From: Solirubrobacteraceae bacterium
GTDB taxonomy: Bacteria; Actinomycetota; Thermoleophilia; Solirubrobacterales; Solirubrobacteraceae
Direction of reading: 5' to 3'
Assembly (NCBI GenBank): GCA_030447785.1
Contig: JAUJOF010000003.1
Location: 329,618-372,728, forward strand
DNA length: 43,111 nt
In this document: positions 17,146-25,676 of the stretch, piece by piece
Layout: every line of letters begins with the position of its first letter
How positions within the stretch are numbered: the first letter of the stretch is position 1
The notes under the pieces: generated by a model
Told to the model about the DNA's origin: nothing
Databases searched by the model: none
The model's input: only the letters and a program-made list of their open reading frames with translations
Position numbers and translations under genes: made by a program

Positions 17146-17712
17146 GTGCGCTTTCTCCGACGTCCTCGCACCAGCCTCCTGCTGGCGGGCGCCCTCGCGT
17201 CCCTGGGGGCCGTGCTCGTATCGGGCGCCGTGGTCGCCCAGACGTCGCAACTGCGCGTGGACATGGTCAACGCCGACGGGAGCGAGATCGGCACCGTGCG
17301 GATGAGCGAGACGCGCTTTGGGACCGTCGACGTCGAGGCCCGCCTGCGCGGCCTGGAACCCGGCTTCCACGGTTTCCACATCCATGCGGTCGGGCGCTGC
17401 GAACGGCCCGACTTCAAGAGCGCCAAGGGACACATCGGCGAGGCGGAGGGGCAGGACCACGGCGAGCACACCGGCGATCTCAGCTCGATGCTGGTCAAGC
17501 GCAACGGCACCGCCACCCTGCGCGTGACCACCGATCGCTTCGAGCTGGACGACCTCAGGGACGACGACGGCAGCGCGGTCATGATCCACGCAGGTCGCGA
17601 CAACTTCGCCAACATCCCGCCGCGCTACGCCGCGAACGGACCCGACGAGGAGACACGCGAGACGGGCGACTCGGGCAGCCGCGTGGCCTGCGGCGAGATC
17701 GACGGGGACTGA
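17146..17712 (+). CDS. sodC: Superoxide dismutase [Cu-Zn], exported
   Basis: 188 residues, with an N-terminal signal or anchor (LLLAGALASLGAVLVSGAVVAQ). Copper and zinc ligands are in place: GFHGFHIHAVGRC, with HIH and the Cys of the disulfide; GHIGEAEGQDHGEHTGDLSSM, with the zinc His residues and GDL; AVMIHAGRDNF, with the last copper His; and SRVACGEI, with the partner Cys. It removes extracytoplasmic superoxide. The start is GTG at 17146. It follows the lipoprotein gene by 42 bp on the same strand. Confidence 0.9.
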   Translation: MRFLRRPRTSLLLAGALASLGAVLVSGAVVAQTSQLRVDMVNADGSEIGTVRMSETRFGTVDVEARLRGLEPGFHGFHIHAVGRCERPDFKSAKGHIGEAEGQDHGEHTGDLSSMLVKRNGTATLRVTTDRFELDDLRDDDGSAVMIHAGRDNFANIPPRYAANGPDEETRETGDSGSRVACGEIDGD

Positions 17713-17828
17713 GGCTCAGGCGCGCGAGGGACGCGCCGGGGCGCAAGGTGGCGTTCTGAAGGCGGTCTGTGGGCTGCCATCCCCGAGAAGAAAATGCACA
17801 GGCCGGGGGGCTCTGGAAGAGTCGCGCC

Positions 17829-18329
17829 ATGCGACGCCTCCTCTCCGCCCTCGTGCTCGCGGCCGCGCTGGCCGCTCCCGCCGCCGCCCACGCCCAGTCG
17901 GGCGAGCGCTTTCCCCTCGTGGTCGACCAGGCGATGGCCGGCGTCGAGCTGGGGATGACCAAGGACCAGGTGCGCGCCGTGCTGGGCTCGCCGACCGAGT
18001 CGCGGCCGGCCGACGACATCTTCGGTCCCGTGCGCCGCTGGTACTTCAGCGGCCCCAAGACCCACTTCTACTTCCGCTCCGGCGCCAGCGGATCGCCCGA
18101 GGTCACCGCCATGTTGACCCGCCGGGGCTACGTTCGCGGCCCGAGCAACTCCGGCGTGGGGACCCCGGAGTCCGCGTTGCCCCGGCGCATCGAGGGGCTG
18201 CGCTGCGAGACGTCCTTCGGGCGGCGCTCCTGCCACACGGGCGACTTCCGCCCCGGTGAGGTGGTCACCGACTTTCGCATGCGCGGAGGCAGGGTGAACA
18301 GCATCTTCCTGGGCTACGTGGTCGACTAG
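17829..18329 (+). CDS. Exported BamE/SmpA-like domain protein
   Basis: 166 residues with a signal peptide (MRRLLSALVLAAALAAPAAAHAQ). VDQAMAGVELGMTKDQVRAVLGSPTESR is the hallmark of the BamE/SmpA/OmlA-like fold (GMTkxqVxxxlGxP). A single domain follows, with two Cys in CETSFGRRSCHTG that may form a disulfide. In Actinobacteria such domains occur in periplasm-equivalent proteins of unknown role. The frame reaches 20 codons further upstream, but the signal peptide fixes the start at 17829. It converges with the small membrane protein at 18336. Confidence 0.75.
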   Translation: MRRLLSALVLAAALAAPAAAHAQSGERFPLVVDQAMAGVELGMTKDQVRAVLGSPTESRPADDIFGPVRRWYFSGPKTHFYFRSGASGSPEVTAMLTRRGYVRGPSNSGVGTPESALPRRIEGLRCETSFGRRSCHTGDFRPGEVVTDFRMRGGRVNSIFLGYVVD

Positions 18330-18335
18330 CCGCTC

Positions 18336-18494
18336 CTAGCGGCGCAGCAGCACGTAGACCAGCGCCGCGGCGAAGGCGATCTGGCCGAAGGTCAGCGCTG
18401 TGCCCAGGTTGACCGCGCCGAAGAGCACGGCCAGGAGCGTGCCGGCCACGAGAGCGCCGACGATGATGGCCATCTCGACGAGCGTCCTGGGCAT
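18336..18494 (-). CDS. 52-residue membrane protein
   Basis: Starts MPRTLVEMAIIVGALVAGTL and ends AALVYVLLRR. Two hydrophobic segments (about residues 8-27 and 33-49) make a likely helical hairpin. It begins 5 nt after the meaB stop and is probably co-transcribed with meaB, uma2 and ecm. Function unknown. Confidence 0.6.
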   Translation of the reverse strand: MPRTLVEMAIIVGALVAGTLLAVLFGAVNLGTALTFGQIAFAAALVYVLLRR

Positions 18495-18499
18495 TCGTG

Positions 18500-19465
18500 T
18501 CACGCCACACCCGCCCGCTCCTCGAGCGCCCGGGTGAGCGCGGGAACCTCCAGCGCCGGGTCGGCCTCACCGAGCGCCTTGAGCGCGGCGCGCCGCCCGC
18601 CCAGCGCGCGCAGCGCGCGGTCGCCGTGCTCGGCGTGGAAGTCGGCCACCGCGCCCGCGCGGCGGGCATCCAGGCGGCGCGCGCCGACGTCGAGTTCGGC
18701 GCGGTGCGCGTCGAGCGCGGCGATGAGGTCATCGATGCCCTGCACGGGGGCCACGGACGATACGGCCACCACCGGCGTGGCGTTGTCCCCGATGGAGCGC
18801 AGCGCCGCGACGAGATCCCGCCGCGCCCGCTGGGCGACGGTGCCCAGGTCGACCTTGGTGACCACGAGGACGTCGGGAATCTCCATGATCCCGCTCTTGA
18901 GGAACTGCAGCACGTCGCCCGAGCCGGGCTGCACCACCACTGCCACCGTGTCGGCCACCTCGGCCACCTCGGTCTCCGACTGGCCCACGCCGACGGTCTC
19001 GACCACCACCACGTCGAAGGCGGCGCTCAACGCCTGCGCCGCCGCGCGGGTGGCGGGCGCCAGCCCCCCCAGGCGCTCGCCCGCGGCGGTCGAGCGGATG
19101 AAGGTCCCCCGGTCGGCGGGGTCGGAGGCGATCCGTGCGCGGTCGCCCAGCAGAGCGCCGCCCGAGCGCTTGGAGGACGGGTCCACGGCCAGCACCGCCA
19201 CGCTGCGCCCGTCCGCCCGCCACGCGCCCACCAGCTCGCCGAGAAGCGACGACTTGCCCACGCCCGGCGGCCCGGTGATGCCGATGACGTGCGCGGGCGC
19301 CTCGCCGCCCAGAGCGCCGGGCGCCACCTCGTGCAACAGCGCCTGGACCTCGCCGGACTCGCGGGCCGGCCGGCTCTCGACCAGGTTGAGCACCGTGGGC
19401 GCCGCACCCACGTCGCCCTCGCGCAGCCGGCGCCCCAGCTCGGCGCCGGAGGGAGTGAGCGTCAT
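18500..19465 (-). CDS. meaB: MeaB-family GTPase chaperone of a B12-dependent mutase
   Basis: 321 residues. A G3E-family GTPase that gates coenzyme B12 loading and protects acyl-CoA mutases from inactivation. ITGPPGVGKSSLLGEL is the P-loop. Then come LAVDPSSKRSGGALLGDRARI (switch I region), VVVETVGVGQSE (Walker B and switch II) and VVTKVDLG (base recognition). The length is as in MeaB/ArgK. The start at 19465 is chosen because homology begins with the helix around LGRRLREGDVGAAPTVLNLVE. It lies in a run with ecm, so its client here should be ethylmalonyl-CoA mutase. Confidence 0.92.
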   Translation of the reverse strand: MTLTPSGAELGRRLREGDVGAAPTVLNLVESRPARESGEVQALLHEVAPGALGGEAPAHVIGITGPPGVGKSSLLGELVGAWRADGRSVAVLAVDPSSKRSGGALLGDRARIASDPADRGTFIRSTAAGERLGGLAPATRAAAQALSAAFDVVVVETVGVGQSETEVAEVADTVAVVVQPGSGDVLQFLKSGIMEIPDVLVVTKVDLGTVAQRARRDLVAALRSIGDNATPVVAVSSVAPVQGIDDLIAALDAHRAELDVGARRLDARRAGAVADFHAEHGDRALRALGGRRAALKALGEADPALEVPALTRALEERAGVA

Positions 19466-19517
19466 GGGCGCATCTCGATTGCCCGTACCTGCCCAGAAGA
19501 CGCCGTCTGCTCGAGGA

Positions 19518-20075
19518 TCAGCCGAGGAGGTCGGCCAGCAGCGGCGCCCACCGGGGCACGACGTCGGCCAGATCCACGCGCTCGTCGGCCGCATGGTGGG
19601 CGATCCTCCTCGGAGGACGGAAGACCGTCGCGGTGCGCAGCGGCGGATCGACCACCAGGACAGCGCCCGTGCCCGCGTCCAGCCATCTCAGCGCCTTGCG
19701 CTCCACCTCGGTCCAGCTGTCCTTGGGCGATACGACTTCGACGGCGAGGTCGGGCGCACCTGGCCAATACCTCTCCGTGCGCCCGACCTCCTGGACACGG
19801 ACCTGCTGGATGAACGCGACGTCGGGGGCCATGACCTGGTCGGGATCGGTCGCCAGCAGGAAGCCGAGCTCGACGACCGTGCGCCCGAGGTGACCGGCGG
19901 TGACATGGTTGCCCAACAGCCGGGCGATCTCGCCCGCGACCCAGCCGTGCTCGAATCCCGGCGGTTCCATCTCGACGACGATGCCGTCGATGAGCTCATG
20001 CTTCTTGCCGGGGATGCTCAATCGCAACAGGTCCTCCGCTGTCATGGGCAAGCCCGCTGCCGTCTCGAGGGCCAT
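19518..20075 (-). CDS. Uma2-family restriction-endonuclease-fold protein
   Basis: 185 residues. The DUF820/Uma2 pattern is complete: TAEDLLRLSIPGKKHELIDGIVVEM, MAPDVAFIQ and GAPDLAVEVVSPKDSWTEVERKALRWLDAG. The D...E-x-V active-site acids of a PD-(D/E)xK nuclease fold are present. The biological role of the family is unsettled. Its ATG overlaps the stop of ecm by one base (TGATG), an unusual place for a Uma2 gene, between a B12 mutase and its chaperone. Confidence 0.9.
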   Translation of the reverse strand: MALETAAGLPMTAEDLLRLSIPGKKHELIDGIVVEMEPPGFEHGWVAGEIARLLGNHVTAGHLGRTVVELGFLLATDPDQVMAPDVAFIQQVRVQEVGRTERYWPGAPDLAVEVVSPKDSWTEVERKALRWLDAGTGAVLVVDPPLRTATVFRPPRRIAHHAADERVDLADVVPRWAPLLADLLG

Positions 20076-22063
20076 CACGCGCCCGCCGCCGCCCCGTTGC
20101 GCTGCGCGACGAGCGCGACGATGTCGCCCATGATCCGCCCGAGGTCGAAGTCCTTGGGGGTGTAGACGGCGGCCACGCCGGCCTCGCGCAGGGGCTCGAC
20201 GTCGGCCTGGGGGATGATCCCGCCCACCACGACGGGCGCGTCGACGCCCGCGTCGCGCAGGCCCGCGACCACGTCGGGGATCAGCTCGAGGTGCGAGCCG
20301 CTCAGAATCGACAGGCCGACGACGTGGACGCCCTCCTGCAGCGCCGACGTGACGATCTGCGACGGCGTCAGGCGGATGCCCTCGTAGACGACGTCCATGC
20401 CCAGGTCGCGGGCGCGCACGGCGATCTGCTCGGCGCCGTTGGAGTGGCCGTCCAGCCCCGGCTTTCCCACCAGCAGCTTCACGCGCCGCCCCAACGCCTC
20501 GCTGACGCGCTCGACCTCGTCGCGCAGCGCGTCCTGCTCGCAGGAGGGCACGCCGGCCGCGGCCTCGCCCACACCGGTCGGCGCGCGGTACTCGCCGAAG
20601 GCCTCGCGCAGAGCGTGGGCCCACTCGCCGGTGGTGGCGCCCGCGCGGGCGGCCTCGATGGTCGCGGGCAGGATGTTCTTCGCGTCGTCGGCGGCCACGC
20701 GGCGCAGCTCGTCCAGCGCCCGCTCGACCGCGTCGGCGTCGCGCTGCGCGCGCCAGCGCTCCAGCGCCTCGACCTGCTCGGCCTCCACGCCGGGGTCCAC
20801 CACCAGGATGCCGCCGTCCTCGCCGGTCGACAGGGGGGAGGGCTCGCTCTCGGCGTAGCGGTTGATGCCCACCACGACCTGCTCGCCCGCCTCGATGCGG
20901 TTGCGGCGCTCGCGGTGGGAGTCCACCAGGGCGGCCTTCATGTAGGGCACGGCCTCCACGGCCCCGCCGTGCTCCTCCACGACGGCCATCTCGGCGCGAG
21001 CGCCCTCCACCAGCTCGGCGACCAGCCCGTCCATGACCTTGGAGCCCTCGAAGATGTCGGGGTACTCGAGCAGGTCGGTCTCGTAGGCCAGCACCTGTTG
21101 GATGCGCAGCGACCACTGCTGGTCCCACGGCCGTGGCAGCCCCAGCGCCTCGTTCCAGGCGGGCAGCTGGATGGCACGGGCCCGGGCGTTGCGCCCCAGG
21201 GTCACCCCCAGCGCCTCGAGCACGATGCGCTGCACGTTGTTCTCGGGCTGGCTCTCGGTCAGGCCCAGCGAGTTGACCTGCACGCCGTAGCGGAAGCGCA
21301 GATGCTTGGGATCCGCCACGCCGTAGCGCTCCCGGCCGATCTGCTCCCACAGCTCGCCCATCGCGCGCAGCTTGGCGTGCTCCTCCACGAAGCGCACCCC
21401 GGCGTTGACGAAGAACGACAGGCGCGCGAAGACCTGGCCCATCAGCTCGGGGTCGACGCGCTGCCGGGTGGCGTCCAGTACGGCGATCGCGTTGGACAGT
21501 GCGTAGGCGATCTCCTGCACCGGCGTCGCGCCCGCCTCCTGCAGGTGGTAGGAGCAGATGTTGATGGGGTTCCACTTCGGCACCTCGGTCACCGTGTAGG
21601 CGACGGTGTCGGCGATGAGGCGCATGGAGGGCCCGGGCGGGAAGGCGTAGGTGCCGCGGGCGAGGAACTCCTTGATGATGTCGTTCTGGGTGGTGCCCTG
21701 CAGCGCCCGGGCCTCCACGCCCTGCTCCTCGGCGGCGACGATGTACAGGCCCAGCAGCCACGCGGCGGTGGCGTTGATGGTCATCGAGGTGTTCATCTCG
21801 CCCAGCGGGATGCCGTCCATCAGCGCCGCCATGTCGCCGCGGTGGGCGATGGGTACCCCCACCTTGCCGACCTCGCCGCGGGCCAGCTCGTGGCCGGCGT
21901 CATAGCCGGTCTGGGTGGGCAGGTCGAAGGCCACCGACAGGCCCGTCTGGCCCTTGGCGAGGTTGCCGCGGTAGAGCTCGTTGGACTTGCGCGCGGTGGA
22001 GTGGCCCGCGTAGGTGCGCATCATCCAGGGCCGGTCGCGCTCGGCCAGGCGGTGGTCGCTCAT
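20075..22063 (-). CDS. ecm: Ethylmalonyl-CoA mutase, B12-dependent
   Basis: About 662 residues, with the catalytic TIM barrel and the B12 domain in one chain. It follows ethylmalonyl-CoA mutase (MeaA type) rather than methylmalonyl-CoA mutase. Diagnostic stretches are RTYAGHSTARKSNELYRGNL, DLPTQTGYDAGHELARGEVG, GVQVNSLGLTESQPENNV and ARAIQLPAWNEALGLPRPW. The B12 domain has GKPGLDGHSNGAEQI (DxHxxG with the cobalt-ligating His). It converts (2R)-ethylmalonyl-CoA to methylsuccinyl-CoA. ATG at 22063 is preferred because TATCAT lies 9 nt upstream; ATG 22069 is possible. MeaB lies downstream, and ccr is at 28.3 kb. Confidence 0.92.
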   Translation of the reverse strand: MSDHRLAERDRPWMMRTYAGHSTARKSNELYRGNLAKGQTGLSVAFDLPTQTGYDAGHELARGEVGKVGVPIAHRGDMAALMDGIPLGEMNTSMTINATAAWLLGLYIVAAEEQGVEARALQGTTQNDIIKEFLARGTYAFPPGPSMRLIADTVAYTVTEVPKWNPINICSYHLQEAGATPVQEIAYALSNAIAVLDATRQRVDPELMGQVFARLSFFVNAGVRFVEEHAKLRAMGELWEQIGRERYGVADPKHLRFRYGVQVNSLGLTESQPENNVQRIVLEALGVTLGRNARARAIQLPAWNEALGLPRPWDQQWSLRIQQVLAYETDLLEYPDIFEGSKVMDGLVAELVEGARAEMAVVEEHGGAVEAVPYMKAALVDSHRERRNRIEAGEQVVVGINRYAESEPSPLSTGEDGGILVVDPGVEAEQVEALERWRAQRDADAVERALDELRRVAADDAKNILPATIEAARAGATTGEWAHALREAFGEYRAPTGVGEAAAGVPSCEQDALRDEVERVSEALGRRVKLLVGKPGLDGHSNGAEQIAVRARDLGMDVVYEGIRLTPSQIVTSALQEGVHVVGLSILSGSHLELIPDVVAGLRDAGVDAPVVVGGIIPQADVEPLREAGVAAVYTPKDFDLGRIMGDIVALVAQRNGAAAGA

Positions 22064-22085
22064 CGCCATCTGATGATATGGGCCG

Positions 22086-22943
22086 ATGCCCACCCCGCGG
22101 CCGATCGACGTCCGCCACCTCGGCCAGGAGCGGGTGATCTGCTGCTGGCAGGTCGGCGGCGCGCTGATCGACCCCGGCCCGGCCTCCGCGCTGGACGCGC
22201 TGCTGGAGGGCATCGAGGGCGGCGAGCCGAAGCGACTGCTGCTGACGCACATCCATCTCGACCACGCCGGCGCGGCCGGGGTGCTGGTGCGCCGCTGGCC
22301 GCACCTGGAGGTGTGGGTGCACGAGCGCGGCGCGCCCCACCTGCTCGATCCCTCCAAGCTGCTGGCCTCCGCCGCCCGTCTGTACCACGACGACATGGAT
22401 CGCCTGTGGGGCGAGGTCGTGCCCGTCCCCGAGGAGAACCTCCGGTTGCTCCAGGGCGGCGAGCGGATCGAGGGCTTCGAGGTGGCCTACGCCCCCGGGC
22501 ACGCGTGGCACCACGTCGCCTACCGCCATCGCGAGAGCGGCTTCGCGTTCACCGGCGACGTGACCGGCGTGCGCCTGCCGCCGGTGGGCCACGTGCTCCC
22601 GCCCACCCCGCCGCCCGACATCGACGTCGAGGCCTGGCATCGCTCGCTGGATGCCGTCACCGCCTGGGAGCCGACAGCGCTGGGGCTGACCCACTTCGGC
22701 GCATGGGAGGACGTCGACGGCCACCTGGACGCCATGCACGAGGCGCTGGACCAGTGGGCGGCGCGCGCTCGGGAGCTCGACGCCGACGCCTACGCCGAGG
22801 CGATACGCGCGGACATGCGCGCGCACGCCGACGACGAGAACACCGTGGACAGCTACCTGCAGGCCATGCCGCCCGATCAGCAGCAGCTGGGGCTGGAGCG
22901 CTACTGGCGCAAGCGCGCCGAGCGAGCGCACGGAGTGGGATGA
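22086..22943 (+). CDS. MBL-fold metallo-hydrolase
   Basis: 285 residues. The metallo-beta-lactamase metal site is present: THIHLDHAG (HxHxDH), the His of APGHAWHHV, the Asp of FTGDVTG and a final His in GLTHFG. The glyoxalase II-like/MBL hydrolase group is the best fit, and the substrate is unknown. The C-terminal 60 residues are helical and charged. The ATG is only 23 bp from the ecm start on the other strand, so the two share a promoter region and neither has a clear Shine-Dalgarno. Confidence 0.85.
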   Translation: MPTPRPIDVRHLGQERVICCWQVGGALIDPGPASALDALLEGIEGGEPKRLLLTHIHLDHAGAAGVLVRRWPHLEVWVHERGAPHLLDPSKLLASAARLYHDDMDRLWGEVVPVPEENLRLLQGGERIEGFEVAYAPGHAWHHVAYRHRESGFAFTGDVTGVRLPPVGHVLPPTPPPDIDVEAWHRSLDAVTAWEPTALGLTHFGAWEDVDGHLDAMHEALDQWAARARELDADAYAEAIRADMRAHADDENTVDSYLQAMPPDQQQLGLERYWRKRAERAHGVG

Positions 22944-23040
22944 GGTCTACACACGCCCGCGGGCGACTCGCCGCAGAACTGCCGCACACCTGCGCCGTTC
23001 GGTGACGCGGCCGGCGCCACCATGGCGCCATACACGGGCC

Positions 23041-23610
23041 TTCGGCTGACGATCTGCACCCGCTCACGCTCGGCGGCCGACGGCTGAGGGGCGTCTACGC
23101 GGTGGGCCGGCCACGCCTGGAGCATCCTTGGCCGCGGTCGAGTCGCCCAAGCGGCTCGCGCTCGCCGCGGACCGCACGGTGACCAAGCAGATCTTCGATC
23201 GCCACGCGGTCGATGACCTCCTGAGCCGCTTCCCACGCGCGCACGGGGCCCCGAGGCTCCGGACCGCCCTCGCGGCGATGACCGGCGACGGCGAGCGCAC
23301 GGCTTCGCCGGTCGAGGTGGACGTGCTCTGATTGGCGCGGACCTCCGGCCTCCCCGCGCCGCTGGTCAACGCGCCGCTCATGGGCTACGTGGCCGACCTG
23401 CTGTGGCCCGCGCAGCGGTTCATCGTCGAGGTCGATTCCCGCCGCTGGCACGACGGGCCCCTCGCCCGTCGCGACGATCACCGCCGCCAGGCCGTCCTCG
23501 AAGCGGCTGGCTACGCCGTCATCCGCGTGCGCGGGAGCCACCCGCCGCATCAGACCCTCGCGCGCATCCGCCACGGCCTGGCGGCGCGATCGGTCGATCG
23601 CCGGCGCTGA
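23041..23610 (+). pseudogene. DUF559 endonuclease-like protein, decayed
   Basis: Traces of the N-terminal AbiEi-like part (DDLHPL, then RGVYAVGRPRLE near 23090-23120) are followed by the middle helix (AAVESPKRLALAADRTVTKQIFDRHAVDDLLSRF). The C-terminal VSR-like nuclease part follows (PLVNAPLMGYVADLLWPAQRFIVEVDS, AAGYAVIRVRGSHP). Between VEVDVL and LARTSGLP an in-frame TGA (23329-23331) interrupts the gene. Roughly 100 residues usually found between the two parts are missing. The surrounding sequence is otherwise clean, so this looks like real decay. Confidence 0.7.
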
Positions 23611-23649
23611 GCGACGCCGAACGACCGATCGTCGTCGTCGTCGGCCAGC

Positions 23650-23676
23650 ATCTGCCTGTGCAATGCTTAGGCAGAT
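23650..23676 (+). promoter_or_regulatory. Perfect inverted repeat over the start of the molybdate regulator
   Basis: ATCTGCCT and AGGCAGAT are exact 8-bp arms around an 11-nt spacer. The right arm covers the first two bases of the ATG at 23675, and AATGCT in the spacer sits 7 nt before it as a possible leaderless -10. This would be a natural autoregulatory operator. Confidence 0.55.
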
Positions 23677-24067
23677 GCCGATCGACCTCTCCCTCGGCGA
23701 GGCCGCCAAGGCCCTTGGGGTCAGCCCGGACACCCTGCGCCGCTGGGATCGCGCCGGCAAGTTGCGCACAGTGCGCGACGAGCGCGACCGCCGCCGGGTG
23801 CCCGCGGCAGAGATCGAGCGGTTGAGCGCCCGGCCGGCCCGGGCGGGGACGGGTGCGCCGCTGTCGGCGCGCAACCGCTTCGCCGGGGTGGTGCGTTCGG
23901 TGGAGGTGGCTGGCGTGATGGCGCTGGTGGAGCTCGAGGCGGGTCCGCACCGCATCGTGGCCGCGATCACGCGGGATGCCGTCGAAGAGCTCGGCCTGGC
24001 GCCCGGGGTGGAGGCGACCGCCACCGTGAAGTCCACCTCCGTGATGGTGGAGCGCGGCGCGCGGTGA
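23675..24067 (+). CDS. Molybdate-responsive regulator: MerR-like HTH plus Mop (TOBE) domain
   Basis: 130 residues. An N-terminal excisionase/MerR-like helix-turn-helix (SLGEAAKALGVSPDTLRRWDRAGKL) is followed by one molybdopterin/oxyanion-binding Mop domain: SARNRFAGVVRSVEVAGVMALVELEAG through VEATATVKSTSVMVER. Mop domains bind molybdate or tungstate, so this is a ModE-like sensor with a different DNA-binding half. It overlaps modA by 4 nt (GTGA). An inverted repeat lies over its start. ATG 23663 is also in frame but would put the repeat inside the gene. Confidence 0.85.
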   Translation: MPIDLSLGEAAKALGVSPDTLRRWDRAGKLRTVRDERDRRRVPAAEIERLSARPARAGTGAPLSARNRFAGVVRSVEVAGVMALVELEAGPHRIVAAITRDAVEELGLAPGVEATATVKSTSVMVERGAR

Positions 24068-24822
24068 GGCGCGCGGCGGCGCTCCTGCTCGCCGGCCTGG
24101 CGGTCGCCGGCTGCGGTGGCCAGAGCGCCGGCGCCAGAGAACCGCAGCCGGTGATCGTCTCGGCCGCCGCCTCCCTCTCCGGGCCGCTGCGTGCGTGCGC
24201 CGGGACCGATCCGGCCCTGCGCCCGCGCCTGTCCTTCGCCGGCTCCGACGAGCTGGCCGGCCAGATCCGCCAGGGCGTCAGGCCCGACGTCTTCCTGGCC
24301 GCCAACGCCGAGCTGCCCGGCGCGCTGACTCGCGAGGGACTCCTCGAGGAGCCGGTGACCTTCGCCACCAACGAGCTGGTGATCGCGACGCCCGCCGACT
24401 CGTCGATCGACGCCGTCGCGGACCTGACCACTGGCGAGCGCACGCTCGTCGTCGGCTCGGAGTCGGTCCCGGTGGGCTCCTACACCCGTGAGGCGCTCGG
24501 GCGCCTGCCCGATGCGCAGGAGGAGGCCATCCTCGCCAACGTGCGCTCCGAGGAGTCCGACGTCAGGGGCGTGGTGGGCAAGCTCGTCCAGGGCGCCGCG
24601 GACGCGGGCTTCGTCTACGACAGCGACGTGCGGGCGACCCAGGGGGAGCTGAGGGCCGTCCGCCTCCCCGCGGCGCTGCAGCCCGGCGTGGCCTACGGCG
24701 GCGGGCTGGTCCGCGACGCCCCACACCCCGGTCCCGCCCGCCGCTATCTGGACGGCGTCCGGTCGGGCGCCTGCGTACGGGCGCTTCGCGCGGCGGGATT
24801 CGGCCCGTCACCGCCGTCGTGA
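24064..24822 (+). CDS. modA: Molybdate ABC transporter substrate-binding lipoprotein
   Basis: 252 residues from GTG. The lipobox is LAVAGC. The mature protein starts with VIVSAAASLSGPL, matching the ModA oxyanion-site segment, and continues SFAGSDELAGQIRQGVRPDVFLAAN (GSS-like strand), FATNELVIATP and a C-terminal AADAGFVYDSDV. It delivers molybdate to ModBC. Its stop overlaps modB (GTGA). The transporter feeds the cofactor pathway in which MoaA (15.7 kb) acts. Confidence 0.92.
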   Translation: MRRAAALLLAGLAVAGCGGQSAGAREPQPVIVSAAASLSGPLRACAGTDPALRPRLSFAGSDELAGQIRQGVRPDVFLAANAELPGALTREGLLEEPVTFATNELVIATPADSSIDAVADLTTGERTLVVGSESVPVGSYTREALGRLPDAQEEAILANVRSEESDVRGVVGKLVQGAADAGFVYDSDVRATQGELRAVRLPAALQPGVAYGGGLVRDAPHPGPARRYLDGVRSGACVRALRAAGFGPSPPS

Positions 24823-25676
24823 GCCGCGGGCCAGGGCCGACCGCCGTGTTGCGGGCGTGGAGCCCGGCGCGGCGCGGCGAACGCCCCCCGTGGTTCGGCG
24901 CGCTGGTGGCGCTGGCCGCGGCGCTCGTCCTGACGTTCCTGACCCTGCCGGTCGTCGCGATCCTCGTGGACAGCAGCCCGGTGCAGCTGCTCGCAAGCCT
25001 CGCCGAGCCGGGCGCGCTGGACGCGCTGTGGCTGAGCGCCCGCGCGACCGCCGTGGCGCTCGGGCTCATCATGCTCGTCGGCACGCCGGCGGCCTGGTTT
25101 CTGGCCACGCGGCGATTTCGCGGCCGGGCGCTGGTGATCACCCTCGTGGAGCTTCCTCTGGTGCTGCCCCCGGCGGTCGCGGGGATCGGGCTGCTGGCCG
25201 CGATGGGCCCCGAGGGGCTGCTGGCTCCTCTGGGTGTCAGCACCTCGCTGTCGACCGCGGCGGTGGTGCTGGCCCTGACGTTCGTCTCGGCGCCCTTCTT
25301 CGTGCGCCAGGCCCAGGCGTCGTTCAGCGCGGTCGACCCCACCCTGGTCGATGCGGCGCGCACGCTCGGCGCCTCGGAGGCCGCGGCGTTCGCCCGTGTC
25401 GTCGTGCCCACGGCCTGGCCGGGCCTGGTGGCCGGCACCGCGCTGGCGCTGGGTCGCGCGCTGGGCGAGTTCGGTGCCACGCTGATGTTCGCGGGCTCCT
25501 TCGCGGGCGTGACCCAGACCGCCCCGCTGGCCATCTACGACCGCTTCGCCACCGACTTCCCCTCGGCGATCGCGCTCTCCGCCGTGCTCGTCGCGGTCTC
25601 GGGCGCCATCCTGCTGGCCGTGAAGTTCGTGCGCGGATCGGAGGCCCTGGGCGGTGCCGGCCGACCTCGCGGTTGA
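24819..25676 (+). CDS. modB: Molybdate ABC transporter permease
   Basis: 285 residues with about six membrane segments. The EAA loop DAARTLGASEAAAFARVVVPTAWPGLVAGTALALGRALGEFGA is the contact with the ATPase, and it contains the GEFGA of molybdate/sulfate permeases. The first 25 residues are Arg/Pro-rich and cytoplasmic. It overlaps modA by 4 nt and modC by 23 nt. Confidence 0.92.
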   Translation: MSRGPGPTAVLRAWSPARRGERPPWFGALVALAAALVLTFLTLPVVAILVDSSPVQLLASLAEPGALDALWLSARATAVALGLIMLVGTPAAWFLATRRFRGRALVITLVELPLVLPPAVAGIGLLAAMGPEGLLAPLGVSTSLSTAAVVLALTFVSAPFFVRQAQASFSAVDPTLVDAARTLGASEAAAFARVVVPTAWPGLVAGTALALGRALGEFGATLMFAGSFAGVTQTAPLAIYDRFATDFPSAIALSAVLVAVSGAILLAVKFVRGSEALGGAGRPRG

